DNA from: Zizania palustris
Lineage: Eukaryota > Streptophyta > Magnoliopsida > Poales > Poaceae
DNA length: 64,000 nucleotides
Direction: 5' to 3'
Assembly: GCA_019279435.1 (NCBI GenBank)
Contig: JAAALK010000079.1
Coordinates: 60,505,915-60,569,914, forward strand
Positions 10,546 through 23,482 of the stretch are shown in pieces. Under the pieces are notes generated by a model. That model was given only the letters and a program-made list of their open reading frames with translations. It did not search any database and was not told the DNA's origin. A program made the position numbers and the translations under genes. Each line of letters begins with the position of its first letter. Positions within the stretch are counted from its first letter, which is position 1.

Positions 10546-11915
10546 ATGGCTGGCATGCGAAAGAGAACTTACGCCGACCGTCCAACCCGTAATGCGGTGG
10601 TACCTAGGTGAGCCTATATTAGTAAAACCAACTTTCCTGCAACGATGAAAGATGTTCTAAATTGCATTTTTTTTGTTAAGGTTTATGAAATTTGACGAGA
10701 TAGAGTTCGAGCACTTAAACTATGCATGGAGTGCCGTCGCCAGAGTAGAAGTTAAGTTTCTCCCTGATGAATATGGAGAAAAACAACGATTTATTTTAAT
10801 GGATATTACCGTAAGTTGCACACAAGTTGGACTAAATTTTACATAGTAGTGAACATGTGAACTATTCTAAACCCTAATATTATACGTAGGGTGCTAAAAT
10901 AGAAGTCATTGCATGGGAGCGGGAGGAAGTTCATAGGTTTAACATTCTCCTAAATGAAGGACAATGTTATACTATTCATCGTCTATATTTTCAACCTAAT
11001 CTTGAAGAGGCATTGTACTATCGGAGCATTGCCCATGCCTATGAAGGTTCTCTTCGAAGAAATACAACAGTTGAGCCATACATTCTTCCAATCCAATTCC
11101 CTCCCTATCCAAAATATCTATTGACGTTTCATGACGCGTGGATTCGTCCGAATAAAACGTTTGTGGGTACGTACGTAAATTGAATCGGCGATGCATAGTT
11201 TCAAAAAAAATAGTTGTCTTACTTGTAGTATGATATGATTATTTGGACAGACATAGCTGGAGTGGTTGTCTATTGGGGGAAATTGGAACGACTTGGAGGT
11301 CTATATAGGGAGATAACACTGATGGACACTAGGTAATTCACAAGTTAGATACAACCACTTATATCGTCATAAACAATCACATTGTTTTTGCAAATCGAAA
11401 GCTAATGAGAATTTGATCTTTTTTAGCTTGAACATGATGGTTGTTGGAATTTGGGGGGACTCCCTCACTGATCACATCTCTGAATGGACAGAAGCTCATC
11501 GTAACAACCACATTGTTTTAGGAACCATGCTTCGACTTCACAAGAAGCATAGTAATTTAGTCCTAACCCATTTTATCATTAATAAAGATATAGTGATGAA
11601 TTACACTAATATTTGTTCTACTTGGCGATAGGATGTTTAGAGACTTCAGAACACACTACAGTCAATTTTAATCCGATTCATCCATCCACACTACCTTTGC
11701 AAAGTAAGTAGTTCCAACAATACAAACACAAGCTAAGAATAATGGCAATACATCACAAAATATTATAGATATTGTTAATTATTTTTCTTTGAAATATAAA
11801 TGCAGACTTACGGCAACGTGTGAGTTCAGGAACTATGGATCTAAGCTTTGTGAATCGGTTCATGGAAGCTAGATGGAGATATTTTGCAACGATTTATGGA
11901 TCTGACTGTCCATAG
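10546..11915 (+). CDS. Helitron-encoded RPA70-like single-strand DNA-binding protein
   Basis: Seven exons fit GT-AG rules and one frame: 10546-10607, 10681-10810, 10890-11166, 11251-11332, 11427-11551, 11632-11703 and 11806-11915. They total 858 nt, or 285 residues plus TAG. The product resembles the large subunit of replication protein A: an N-terminal OB-fold region (FLPDEYGEKQRFILMDITGA, then KIEVIAWERE) and a second OB-fold region beginning DIAGVVVYWGKLERLGG and continuing LNMMVVGIWGDSL. There is no C-terminal zinc-binding domain, and the protein is much shorter than cellular RPA70 (about 600 residues or more). Plant Helitrons often carry such a gene. It probably coats single-stranded intermediates, although its need in transposition is unproven. 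ATG 10546 is chosen as the first in-frame ATG; an upstream non-coding exon is possible. Confidence 0.8.
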
Positions 11916-12434
11916 TGTTACAGTCTTGTGTGTATTGTGGTGTGCGTTGTTTATGTACTTCCTCATATTCGGATGTTTTGTGTTTATTTCTATTGGGTAC
12001 ACCCTTTGAAGTTATTTGAATGTAATATTGGTTTTTGTGTTCATTTCGTTTAATCTATTGTGTACTCCCTTTGAAGTTATTTGAATTTGGTATTTGGTTT
12101 TGTGATCATTCGTTGAATCTATTGTGTATTGCCTTTGAAGTTATTTCAATGTAATATTTGTATTGGAATACATGTCTCAAATTCAAATACGCTTATTTAC
12201 AAAATGAAAACATCATTCACTGTAATCCTAACCCTCAAAATAACCCTTTAATCCAAAACAAATATTCTAAATCACTCTTTGGTACCAAGAAAAATAAATT
12301 AAAAACTCAAACACTTATCTGAATTAAAATCATGTTCCATCTATAATGTTTCCACTCAAGTATCGTTTGTTTGGTGGTTAACCAATTATGCAATCAACAG
12401 GTCGCTCGACGCCGCGATAACAAAGCTATCAACC

Positions 12435-15400
12435 ATGTCAGAAAATATACCGAGGAGAGAGGGGAAAGAAGGTTATTATATTTTATGCGCCTAATTTATC
12501 ATGTTTATTTGTCTATTCAAATATTTGTGCTACAACATTACACTAAAAATATTGTCTGAAAATGTGTACTCATTTTAAATTTTTAGTTATCGATGGTCGT
12601 CATAGACAAAAGAGAAATCGCTGTAACATTTTGCCTCACGGCCCTTCTGGAATTTGTATTCGACAACCATCACAGACTCCATCGGAAAGTTCATCGGACG
12701 GTGAAAATGTGTCATATCGACAACCGTCCTCATTTGTTGTTCCTACGCAAAGTACCGTTACATCATTGGGATTATTTCCAGGACAAAGCTCTAATGGTAT
12801 AAACGACTACTATGTGAGTTGTGTAATTACTAATAACATACTTTATGTCTCATGTGATTACATTAAATATTGTCTAGGTGCAAAATCTGTAAATCGTGCT
12901 GAAATACGTCGAGCACGTGAAAAAGCACGCTATGAAAGCTTGACACCAGAGCAACGAAATAACAGACGTTCAAGTGATCGAGCTCGATATGCAAGTATGA
13001 CAGATGAGCAGAGGCACGTGATTATTAAACAAAATAGTCAACACAATTCCGAAAGACGAAGAACTCAGCGCTCTGCAAGCTTGACACCGGAGCAACGGAA
13101 CAACAAACGTGCAAGTGATAGAGCTCGATATGCAAATATGACGGAAGAGCAGAGAAAGGTGAGGCGAGAACAAAATAACCGACGAAAATATGCAAGGCGA
13201 AGAACTCCTGGTCCAAATTGTGTTGTTCCTAATGCAACACATGGCTCCAACCTCATATCTAACAGCATCGATACAACTGACATTATCTACCAAAACCTAC
13301 CAGTTAGCACTCACCTTTTAAAGACTCAGCCAGACTGTCGTCACTGTGGTGCGAAGAGGTTTGAATATGAGACACCGGGATTTTGTTGTATGAATGGAAA
13401 GGTCAAACTTGAAATGCCTGATCCACCTGAGGAGCTTCGACAGCTGTACATAAATGACGACGTTCAATCACAACACTTTATGGAGAATATTAGATATTTC
13501 AACAGCCATTTTTCCTTCACCACAATGTACTGTGATTACGACAAGAACCTCGCAAGTGCAAGGGATGGAGTGTACACATTTAAAGCACATGGGCAAATGT
13601 ACCATAACATACACTCTTTCGGAAATGGAGGCAATGAACCTAGCCACTTGCAGTTGTACTTCTATGATGATGATCCTAGCTTATCACATCGTTTCCGTCG
13701 TGCTCGAGATGAGATATATAGAGAAAGGGACATATCTATTATTAGATGTTTGGTACATATTTTGAGAGATAATCCCTACTCTGAAACATTCAGGAGTCTA
13801 GGACAGGTTGAAGACGTTGATGAATATCGAATTGTGCTAAATATGGACTACAAGCTAGACCAAAGAACTTATAACAGACCGTTAACATCAGAGGTTGCTG
13901 CTGTGTGGGTTGAGGGGAATGATATTAATAAACATTTTGATCGTAGCATCACCTTGTTTGGCAATAACAACAACTACTATTCAATTAGACCGAGTGATGG
14001 GTGCTACGACCCTTTGTCATACCCCCTATTTTTTCCAAGAGCAGAGCTCGGTTGGCATTCTGATATACCGAGACAAGGTATTGACATTAGTCAAATAAAT
14101 ACAACCCGACAAAGAAATGCTGACAACTCAGGTTAGCTAAGTGACTCATATTCATGTTATTATGATACTATTAATCCATACGCTAATCACCTAATTGATT
14201 TCTCTTTTCTTTGTAGATACTACCAGCAAGTTTTTTGTTTCGATGCGTGAATATTATTGCTATAAATTCCAGATGCGTAGTGGAATCTTCAACACGGTCT
14301 TGTATGGGAGACGTCTATTCCAGCAGTTTGTAGTTGATACCTACATAAAAATTGAAACGTCTCGCCTGAATTACTTCTTATACAATCAGAAGAAGATTCG
14401 TGCGGATCTTTACCAGGGCTTGATGGATAGTGTATCTGTTGGAGAACATAGAGCCAGCAGATTGGGAAAAAGATGGGTCCTACCTGCATCGTTTATCGGT
14501 GGCGGGAGGGATATGAGACGAAGATATATGGATGCTATGGCCTTAGTGCAGAAGTATGGAAAACCCGATATATTTATCACAATGACTTGTAATCCTAATT
14601 GGGAAGAGATAAGTAGGGACCTTGCACCTGGGCAAACACCACAAGATCGTCCTGATCTTGTTGTGCGTGTATTTAAAGCCAAGCTAGAGGATCTCAAATT
14701 CCAGCTATTTCGTAAACATATCTTAGGAATCATTGCAGCACAAGTCCATGTTATCGAGTTCCAAAAAAGGGGTCTACCACATGCACATTTCCTCCTTATC
14801 ATGGAGTCAACATACAAATTGAGTTGTCCCGATGAGTATGATAATGTTATATCAGCAGAACTTCCAGATAAGGATAAATACCCGGAGCTATATGAAATGG
14901 TAGTGAAACATATGATGCATGGCCCGTGTGGTCCACTAAATAGGAAGAGTCCATGCATGAAAAATGGTAGTTGCAAGTGCTATTATCCACGCCAGTTTAG
15001 TGACACAACTATCCAAGGCGAAGATTCTTACCCTATCTACAAGAGAAGGGATGACAGACAAAGGGTAAGAGTGAGAGGTCATGACTTAGACAACAGATGG
15101 GTTGTCCCATATAATCCCATGCTTCTAAGAAGGTATGACTGTCACATCAATGCAGAAGTTTGTTCGAGTATTAAGGCTGTTAAGTACCTCTACAAGTATA
15201 TTTATAAGGGTCATGATAGGGCGTCTGTGTCCGTCAATGAAGCTGATGAAAACCGTGAGATTAATGAGATCAATGAATATAGGGATGCTAGGTGGGTAAC
15301 ACCACAGGAGGCATTGTGGAGAATATTTGGATTTGATCTTAGCGGGATTTCACCACCAGTGCTACAGTTACAGCTCCACCTCCCAGGAATGCATCTTGTG

Positions 15401-17521
15401 TCCTATAGAGAGAATGCTGATGTACGTGAAGTTCTCGACCAACAGGGTGCCTCAAGAACCATGTTGACTGAGTATTTCAAGGCAAATCAAGAATTTACGT
15501 GGGCACGCACATTACTTTATAGGGATTTCCCACAATATGCAGTGTGGTTGCCTGGACGTAAGCTTTGGAAAATAAGAGAACGAAGCACGCAGGTTGGGAG
15601 GATCATCTCAGCACATCCAGCAGAGGGAGAAAGATACTACTTGAGGGTGCTATTAAACCATGTGGTTGGTGCTACTTCATTTGAGAATTTGAGGACATAT
15701 GATGGTATTGTATACCCTACATTTCGAGAAAGCGCTGAGAAAAGAGGTATTATTGAGTCAGATAACAGCATTGATGAGTGCCTCTCTGAAGCTGAAGTAT
15801 TTCATATGCCTTCGTCCCTCCGAAGGTTGTTTGCTACAATATTGGTATATTGTGAACCTAGCGATGTGCGTGGACTCTGGAACAAACACTTCGAAGCAAT
15901 GTCTGATGACATTCGACGATCCCAGATGAATGCATATGCAGTTGAACAAATGGTGTTATTGGATATAAGAAAATTGCTTCAATCAATGGGTAAAGAGATA
16001 ACATCATTTCCTCTTCCAGAAATTGATGAATCATATGACGCCATGGCGGGTGAGGTGAGGGAGATTTGTGAAGAGTCCTCTATACAGGTGGATAATGAGC
16101 TACTAGCGAGCACATCCTCTCTTAATGCAGAACAGAGATATGCTTATGATGTTATACTATCATCCGTTGACAACAATAGTGGAGGTGTGTTTTTTGTTGA
16201 TGGTCCAGGAGGAACAGGAAAAACCTTTCTGTACAAAGCTTTATTAGCAAAAGTCCGTAGCGAGGGGAAGATAGCTATTGCTACTGCAACATCTGGTGTT
16301 GCTGCTTCCATCATGCCTGGAGGTAGGACGGCTCATTCAAGGTTCAAGATACCACTAAGCATACAAGATAATGGAGTGTGTAACTTCACCAAACAAAGTG
16401 GTACTGCGAAGCTTCTTCAAAAAGCTTCGCTTATATTATGGGATGAAGTCTCCATGACAAAAAGACAGGCAATTGAGGCGTTGGACAAGAGCATGAGGGA
16501 CATAATGGAAAAGCCCAATCTACCATTTGGAGGCAAAACAATGGTTTTTGGAGGTGACTTCAGACAAGTTCTTCCAGTTATACGAAAGGGGAATAGGGCT
16601 CAAATTGTAAACGCAACATTGCGTAGATCTTACCTATGGGATAACATGCATCAGTTGAGACTTGTCCATAACATGAGAGCTCGATCAGATATATGGTTTT
16701 CAGACTACCTGCTACGGATTGGCAATGGCATTGAAGAGACCATCGATGATGACTATGTAAATTTACCCGACGAAATATGTGTACCCTACACTGGTGCAGA
16801 ATCAGACATTGATAGTCTTATTGACATGGTATTTCCAATGTTAGGTGCAAACATGACTGATGCAGACTACATCACATCTCGAGCTATTTTGTCAACGAGG
16901 AATGAGAACGTTGATGCAATAAACATGAAGCTTATCGAACGTTTTCCTGGTGACGAGATGATTTATCACAGTCATGATCGAGCAGTCGATGATCCATGCA
17001 ACCATTATCCGTCTGAGTTCTTGAATTCATTAACGCCAAATGGGTTACCTCCACATATATTAAAACTCAAGGTTAATTGTCCTGTGATTTTGCTCAGAAA
17101 TCTTGACCCGGCCAATGGTCTGTGTAATGGGACTAGGTTGATAGTCCGAGCATTTCAAAGAAATACTATCGATGCTGAAATTGTATTGGGACAACATGCT
17201 GGTGAGAGAGTCTTCCTTCCACGCATACCCTTGTGCCCCTCCGACGATGAGATGTTCCCCTTCAAGTTTAAGAGGAGTCAATTTCCTGTTAGGGTGAGTT
17301 TTGCAATGACAATTAATAAAGCACAGGGTCAAACAATACCGCATGTTGGAATATACCTCCCGAACCCGGTGTTCTCTCATGGACAACTATATGTAGCTCT
17401 GTCACGAGCAACTTCTCGTAGCAACATCAAAATACTCGCCGCTCCGGAGAAAAATATGGGAATCAATTCAACAAGCACGCTAACGAAGAATATTGTCTAC
17501 AAGGAAGTGCTCACTGAGTAG
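12435..17521 (+). CDS. Helitron Rep-helicase transposase
   Basis: Three exons, 12435-12471, 12587-14131 and 14217-17521, join in frame to 4,887 nt, or 1,628 residues, with no internal stop. The N-terminal part has Arg-rich repeats with SLTPEQRNN and ASMTDEQR units. The Helitron-like N domain follows. The Rep nuclease has the HUH motif in GLPHAH (CAT codons at 14780 and 14786) and the paired tyrosines in YLYKYIYKG (from 15185). The PIF1/RecD-type helicase has Walker A GPGGTGKT (16202-16225), LILWDEVS (Walker B) and C-terminal INKAQGQT and YVALSRA motifs. It nicks and unwinds DNA for rolling-circle transposition. The short first exon was picked because it is the one upstream ATG whose splice keeps frame. 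It is the least certain part. The large size and intact frame are typical of potentially active copies. Confidence 0.88.
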
Positions 17522-17738
17522 ATAAAAGAAGATGTGCTCACTGTATAGTATATTGTACGATTTCATATCAGATTTGTAATTATAAATATGCAATGACACT
17601 TTATATAGAAAGCATACTTCTATGTATTGTTTTTGAGGAATAATATATTACTTTGTTTCTTATCGTCTCAATATTACTAAACAAATGTGTTCGGCAAATA
17701 TATCATGTTCTAAATATATTGCCGTTAACATTATGCAT

Positions 17739-17766
17739 CCGTTGCAACGCACGGGCCTCTCACTAG
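17739..17766 (+). other. Helitron right terminus: hairpin and CTAG
   Basis: Stem CCGT/ACGG around the loop TGCAACGC, then 12 nt ending CTCACTAG. The sequence CGTTGCAACGCACGGG is the form seen in many grass Helitrons, but the left arm is degenerate, so the stem is only 4 bp. It should act as the replication terminator and cleavage site at the 3' end. Confidence 0.8.
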
Positions 17767-18313
17767 TAACATGTAAAACCATTTAAATTAATAACACCGA
17801 GATAATAACATATCAAACCATTTAATAACATATAAAACCATTTAATTTAATGATACATAACGACTAAAATACGCTGATTATGAGTCAATTTTTTTGTTTT
17901 TAGTTTATTATTGTAAGAAGATCACTTCGTAAACCCGGTTTTATTTAAAAACTATGTTTTTTAAGGTTATATTGGCTCGATTTTGTTTATAAGTCATGTT
18001 ACGATACTATTCTCGCACAAGAACGCTAAACTAGAATCCATTGGATTTGTTCAGTGTTTTCAAAAAAAAGGTTTTTAGAAAATATCAGGCCCACTTTAGG
18101 GTAGTGGGTCCATCAGGCCCAATTTAGGGTAACGAGCTGTTCCCCATTTTGTCACGTCCAATGCTTGCATTCCTCCGTACAATATCAACATGCAGTATAC
18201 AAAAGCAATGCCGTTCCTTTTGTATTTGGAATCACTTTACAAAGCACTGACACTTTCCGTAATCTTGTGGGCAAGAATTTATAGGATATGGGTGGACTTC
18301 ATCGTGTGCTTCT
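17767..18313. other. Intergenic, downstream of the CbbY-like gene
   Basis: The stretch 17767-17860 holds three diverged copies of a TAACATATAAAACCATTTAA-like unit. The rest is AT-rich. It probably includes the 3' untranslated region of the minus-strand HAD gene ending at 18314. No coding sequence is seen. Confidence 0.4.
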
Positions 18314-21300
18314 TCAGCTCACGAATTGTTTCTGGAGGAGGTTGGCGCAGAACTCCAAATCGAAGCGTACTTCTGGAGGGTCACCAATGCAGTCGAACAC
18401 AGCATCAGCTGTCATAAAGTCCTCTTCTGCAGTGTACCTACACAGCAACAGAAACACACAACACCTTACACGCTCCGTTGGGATGCACAATTCTCGCACG
18501 ACGACAACTAAAACACATATGAGACGTTACTCTACGTGGATTGGAAGCAGAACAGAAGAACACGACGATGAACAACATAAATAGATATTGATGCAACTGT
18601 TAAACACTTTCATGGGAAGAAATTACTACCCGCTTTTCGTTACGACACACTTCATTCCGGCAGCTTTAGCGGCTGAAAGTCCTATGGTACTGTCTTCCAC
18701 AACAACACAGCTAAATATCCAATAAAGGAAAAATGGTTAGAAAAACATGAGGACCTTAAATTCGTAGTTATTACAAAATACATCAACTGTTAACAGGGTC
18801 GTGTTAGTTTGTAACTGTAAAAACAATCTATAATTAACTACTTATAAAATTAGCTTTACTACAAACAAGATTCTAGTGGTGATGGTGCTGAATCTACCCT
18901 CCAATACCATTACAAGGGCTGGTGAGATCTTTTGTAGATTGATAAATATATTATTTGTTCATGTGGTTAGCTATTTGTGCAAAGATATTTATAGGTAAGG
19001 GATATGCATTTTTTTCTGAACGAATACATATAATTTTGATTTTTAGAATAATGATACTTTTAAATCCCTTGCAATGCATGGGTATTTAGCTATTAAGGGA
19101 TGTTTGGATTCAAGGGGCTAAAGCAAAAGGAGCTAAAATTTAGTCACTTTAGAGGCTAAAAATCCAAACAACAAAGCTAAAAAGGGGCTAAAATTTTTTA
19201 GTCCATTAGCCTCTAAAGAGGAGCTAAGAGGGGCTAAAATGCTCCTTCTCCACTCATCATAAATGTTTTAGCCTTTTTTTAGTCTTTGATCCAAACAGAT
19301 GTGACTAAAAATTTAGCCCATATTTTAGTCACTTTGTTTTAGTCCCTTGGATCCAAACAGACCCTTAATGTGAAAAGATGCATAGTATTTTTCATCGTTT
19401 TTAACAATTAATGACATTTGGCACAAAATACTTTACACATAATCAAGCTAGTTGACTAGTTCATCAGCCACTCGAAATCTTCCCTTGCAATTATGTCAGT
19501 GTTAACAATCAACAAAACATTTGTACTCAGTCAGAACAATATAAGGTAACCCAGGCATTTATTACCTAGATGGGTCGACTCCAAGTGTAGTGGCTGCTAG
19601 CAAGTAGATTGCCTGCAAAGGAAAAAATGAAACACACTCTCTCAAGAGTAATGAAACTTAGGAAACCAACTGTTACACAAATTAAGCATACCAAAGTTAA
19701 TTTGACTAAAATGAAGAATTGAGTGTGCCTCAAAAAAGCCAAGTCAAAAAATGGAGTAAGGATGATTTTGAAGGAATCATCTCCAATCCAGCTAACATCA
19801 AACTAAAATCATTTGAACCAGCAACTTTCAAAGGAAGATTCTATTTGTAAAATATTCATATCAGATAAATAACGGCACTCAGAGACAGCAGCTTGTACTA
19901 CTGCTGAACGCTGATGACTAGTTCTCTTTATTTCATTTCAAGGTTCAGTTATAGTGTGCTTGCTATGAAAACTCTATTTTTTCATCCCAGATAATTTGGA
20001 AAACTGAAGGCACAAGATACCTAAGTTAAAATCATGATGTTTCAGTGATGAAAAAAATCATTTTTAAGATTCAGCATAGCACATTACACATTTTCCCAGA
20101 GATACAGATATCATACATTCACACCAGGATGTCAATGGATATTATCCATCAAAGGCCATTGGCTAATAGTTTGAACAATCAATGTAGCTTGTAATACTAT
20201 GAAATATGCACTTGAAAACATAATTCTTCATATAAAGAACTGGATAGAATATTATTTGATAAATAGGTTTTTACATATTAAAAATCCACTTACTGGATCA
20301 GGTTTTTTGCGAGGAACCACATCCCCAGCAAAGATGGTAATTTTTTCTGCTCGATCAGGCCCCAGTAAGAATGAAACTATTGCCGAAACCTGCATTCAGT
20401 TGAAAACAAATTTGTGAGCTGCCCTTGCATGCAAGTAAATAGATACTATTAAGATGTACTTATTTAAATAGTGTGCAGCATAGTACATGTTAGTTTTTTA
20501 TAAGAAATTGTTGGATTATTCCCTTTCAACAGTTTGGCAGAAAGATTTCATCAAAATGACAACAATATTTATTACCACTCCTAACAATTGATCTTCATAA
20601 AAGAACGCTTAGGTTGGAAAAATACTGTTACTTACAGCTTTCTCATTCGAAGTACTGCATACTGCAACTTTCACTCCTTTTCCTAGGGCTTCATCAATTA
20701 ACCTGTAAATTTTAATAACATAACGTTAGGTAACTTACCTTATACTAAGTTACTTTAACATACTTCAAAGTTAGTCTGTTGAACATTCTGTTGTGGGATC
20801 ACATTGGCATGTCTTCCTACTACATGTCTACATGTAGTGAAGACTTCCTCAACAAATGGTTAAAGGGTGAAATTCATGATATTACATATGTAAAACATGT
20901 TCCAATCATTTCTTGAACTTTCCATGATTACATATTATAATTGCAAATTTGCAATTACAGGAAGTAATAGTTTGTGTAGGTGCATTTACTTTTCTAGAGA
21001 AGAAAATGAGCTTAGCTACAACATAACTGCCTTGTATACACGGTTTAAAAAGGTACAACGAAAAAACAAATGTTGTGCAACACAAACGAGAGGTAAAAAT
21101 AAACAATAACTTTTGTTGGCTAACTGCTGCTTTTGAAGCATGTACTAACTTTGGGGGGCATTTAAAATGACTTGTGCTAAGCAGCAAAGCAGGATATCTC
21201 ATAATGTTAGAACTCACATATTTATTTAAAGTGTACTAAATTGCTAAAGTCATCAAATTCATGTAAAATATACGACCTTTGAACACCTGGTCGGAGGGGA

Positions 21301-22921
21301 AGCAGCTTCTTCTCAATAAGAGCCATGAACAATTCTGTTTTCCTTTTGTGCAAAGAAGCAATAAAGTCCTTTCTTTCCTTGTCGGTCTTTGGCGATTTAG
21401 CTGGCCACCCTGTTTTGTTGAAATAGGCTGTCATCCTGAATGGAATATTGACATGGGTGTTACAGTTGAATTCAACCAAAAGCTTTGATTTTACTTTTAA
21501 AGGAAAACATAAAAAATAAAAATCATTATTCTTAGTGTAGATCTTTTAGTATCACCTTTGCAAAAGGTGTATTCAAACATCTGCCATTAAAAAGTAGCTA
21601 TATTTTTAGTTTCAATGCTAAATATTTAGCTGTACACTGCTGATGCTTCAATTCTTAGTTTCAGTAATGTTTAGCAGGCCTATAAATGAAAGAAAACAGT
21701 AATGTGCTGATTAACCTTTCCTTTCCGCCACCTATCTTGAGCAATTCTCCATATAGCTCAACATCCCAGCTCACCCCTAATTCCCTCTGTAAAATCCAAA
21801 ACAGGACTATAAGACATACTTTAGTATATGTATTTTAGTTTCCTGTTTCAGTAAGTGGGAACTATTAGATTATACATAACTCGTAGATATTGTAGTTTAG
21901 GGTTGTTTTTCACCTACCGTTCATCATAAATAAAAATGTTTAACAGTTGTTCGTTGTTTTTCATGTTGGCATTATAGTTGGGGTTGAAAAGTGTACTATA
22001 GTTTTCAATTCTAATTACAGTATTCCAAGACAACTCTTTCATTTCCACCCCAGAGAAGATTAACAATATCAACCAAATGTTTTGCACCAGGTGAAAGAAA
22101 TCATAATGTACCCAAAACTATGGCAAAGTTTGCAAGAATGCGAGTCTTCATTAGTTGTCCAGTGTGCTAGGAAAGCACGGGCAACTTCAGCTACAGCAAT
22201 GGCCAATGAAATAAACATAAAAATTTAGCAAGCCTAACTGTATTTTGCTAAGCATGACAGTCAACCAGACAACCCCTAAATATAAATATGCACTCCAGGT
22301 AAGCACTCAATCGATTATGCATGGCAAAAAGCAAATAAACCGAGCTCCAGTGATAGTACTAGATGATCTACTTCACATTTACACAAGATAAGGATCATAA
22401 TTCCGGGTGCCTATTATTATTGCTCGTTGCCACAGAAATAAAGTTATGGAAATTCAATCTGTGAACATTGAACACAACCAAGACGTCGAATCCAGGAATT
22501 ACAAAACATAAGGGAGACCAACCCTTTACACCTGTGGAGCCATTGCGTCAGGAAACCAAAATTAGTGGGATGCATTGGCTGAAGCCTGAAGGAACCCGAC
22601 CTCAGCAAATGTCTCGTTGAAGGAAATGCGGTGGCCGTCCTTCTCCGTGTCAACCAGCACGCCGTCGCAGTCGAACAGCAGCGCCGCCGGCAGAGAGGCG
22701 GCCGGCGCGTCCCCCGCGGACGCGCGGACGGCCTCCGCTCCCCGACCCCGCCTTGTCATCCTCCCGACGGAGAGGCAGGGAGGAGAACGCGCCGTCATGC
22801 TCCCTGCCACTCTCGTGGGAAGGCACCGGCCGTGGCCGCCCGTCCAGGCGACGGAGCGGGCGGCGCTCGAGAAGGCTCCTCCGGGGAGCAGCGTGGATTG
22901 TGCGGCGGCGGCGGCGGCCAT
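18314..22921 (-). CDS. CbbY-like HAD phosphatase, chloroplast
   Basis: Eight exons on the minus strand: 22921-22601, 21786-21716, 21435-21277, 20702-20636, 20389-20294, 19612-19566, 18710-18630 and 18437-18314. They total 966 nt, or 321 residues. The protein matches the Arabidopsis At3g48420 type, known as CBBY, which dephosphorylates xylulose-1,5-bisphosphate, an inhibitor of Rubisco, in the stroma. Residues 1 to about 70 are rich in Ala, Ser, Arg and Gly with few acids, as in a transit peptide. HAD motif I DCDGVLVD starts at D84 (nucleophile D84, acid/base D86). Motif II is S200 or T201 in CSTSNEK, motif III K234 or K235 in RKKPDP, and motif IV is VEDSTIGL at 258-265. The cap domain lies between motifs I and II. 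ATG 22921 has a GCCATGG context; the frame is open further upstream, but those residues look like leader. A MITE lies in intron 6 (between 18710 and 19566). Confidence 0.93.
19098..19364. mobile_element. MITE of the TTTAGTCC family, copy B, in a CbbY-like intron
   Basis: Terminal repeats GGGATGTTTGGATTCAAGGG and, in reverse complement of the right end, GGGTCTGTTTGGATCCAAGG. TTAA flanks both ends, so a TTA/TAA target duplication is likely, which favours a PIF/Harbinger (Tourist-like) origin for this copy. It lies within an intron between exons 6 and 7 and does not disturb the splice sites. Confidence 0.75.
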
Positions 22922-23482
22922 GGCGGAGGTCGAGGAGGAATGATTGGGCCGCGAACGGCGGTGGGCTGTGGATAGCGCGCCTTGTGGTGGCGAGGCGCTG
23001 CGGCCGGGTGGGTTATGGCTTTCCTTTCCTCGCCGCACCACACATGTCCCTCTTCGCCATTCGTCGCCTCTTCAGCTTGCTAATTTCATTACAGAGACGG
23101 ACGATGATGACATAATCTAAACTAGCTGACAGCACTTGTGTTATAACCGAAAAAATTATAATATTAAAAAAAATATCACGCGCATATAGAGATAATCATA
23201 TTAAAATTAAAAAATTTAAGATTACTGTGAGAATTCAAATAACAGATTGACTACCACTAACTTTTTTTAAATAAGAATTTTGTAAAAATACCAATGCAAT
23301 TTTCTGTAATTTAAAAATACTATTGTCAGTGACTGTCGTAGGCTTCATTTATCAGCAACACATCGATTATATATTTCAAAAATGTAAAAATTGTAATGAC
23401 ATAATTTTTTTTGACCCGTTTAAAATAATATAGAATATATGGTGGTGATATGATGACACCAAACTACAAAAATATAAGAATA

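Larger units (their letters stand above)
7441..17766 (+). mobile_element. Candidate autonomous Helitron, 10.3 kb
   Basis: The left end TCTTAACTAATATAACGCGG begins with TC and resembles grass Helitron 5' ends. The right end reads GCAACGCACGGGCCTCTCACTAG, ending CTAG, with a CCGT/ACGG hairpin stem at 17739-17742 and 17751-17754, 12 nt before the terminus. It sits between A (7440) and T (17767), the known Helitron A|T target, with no target duplication. Inside are, in order, a non-coding left region of about 3.1 kb, an RPA-like gene (10546-11915) and a Rep-helicase gene (12435-17521). Both genes are open through all inferred exons. Rolling-circle transposition is known for this family. Whether this copy is active is inference. 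Confidence 0.9.

Noticed and set aside
12371..12559. Open frame MVVNQLCNQQ as the first Helitron transposase exon
   Set aside because: Splicing from this frame at 12471 does not keep frame with the next exon. ATG 12435 in another frame does.
12814..12877. Apparent intron (GTGAGT ... CTAG) in the transposase
   Set aside because: The 64-nt removal breaks the frame, whereas reading through keeps it open. The exon is therefore left uninterrupted.
18288..18584. Plus-strand 98-codon frame at the end of the CbbY-like gene
   Set aside because: Opposite strand of the conserved last exon, and the sequence is His/Thr/Arg-rich without a domain.
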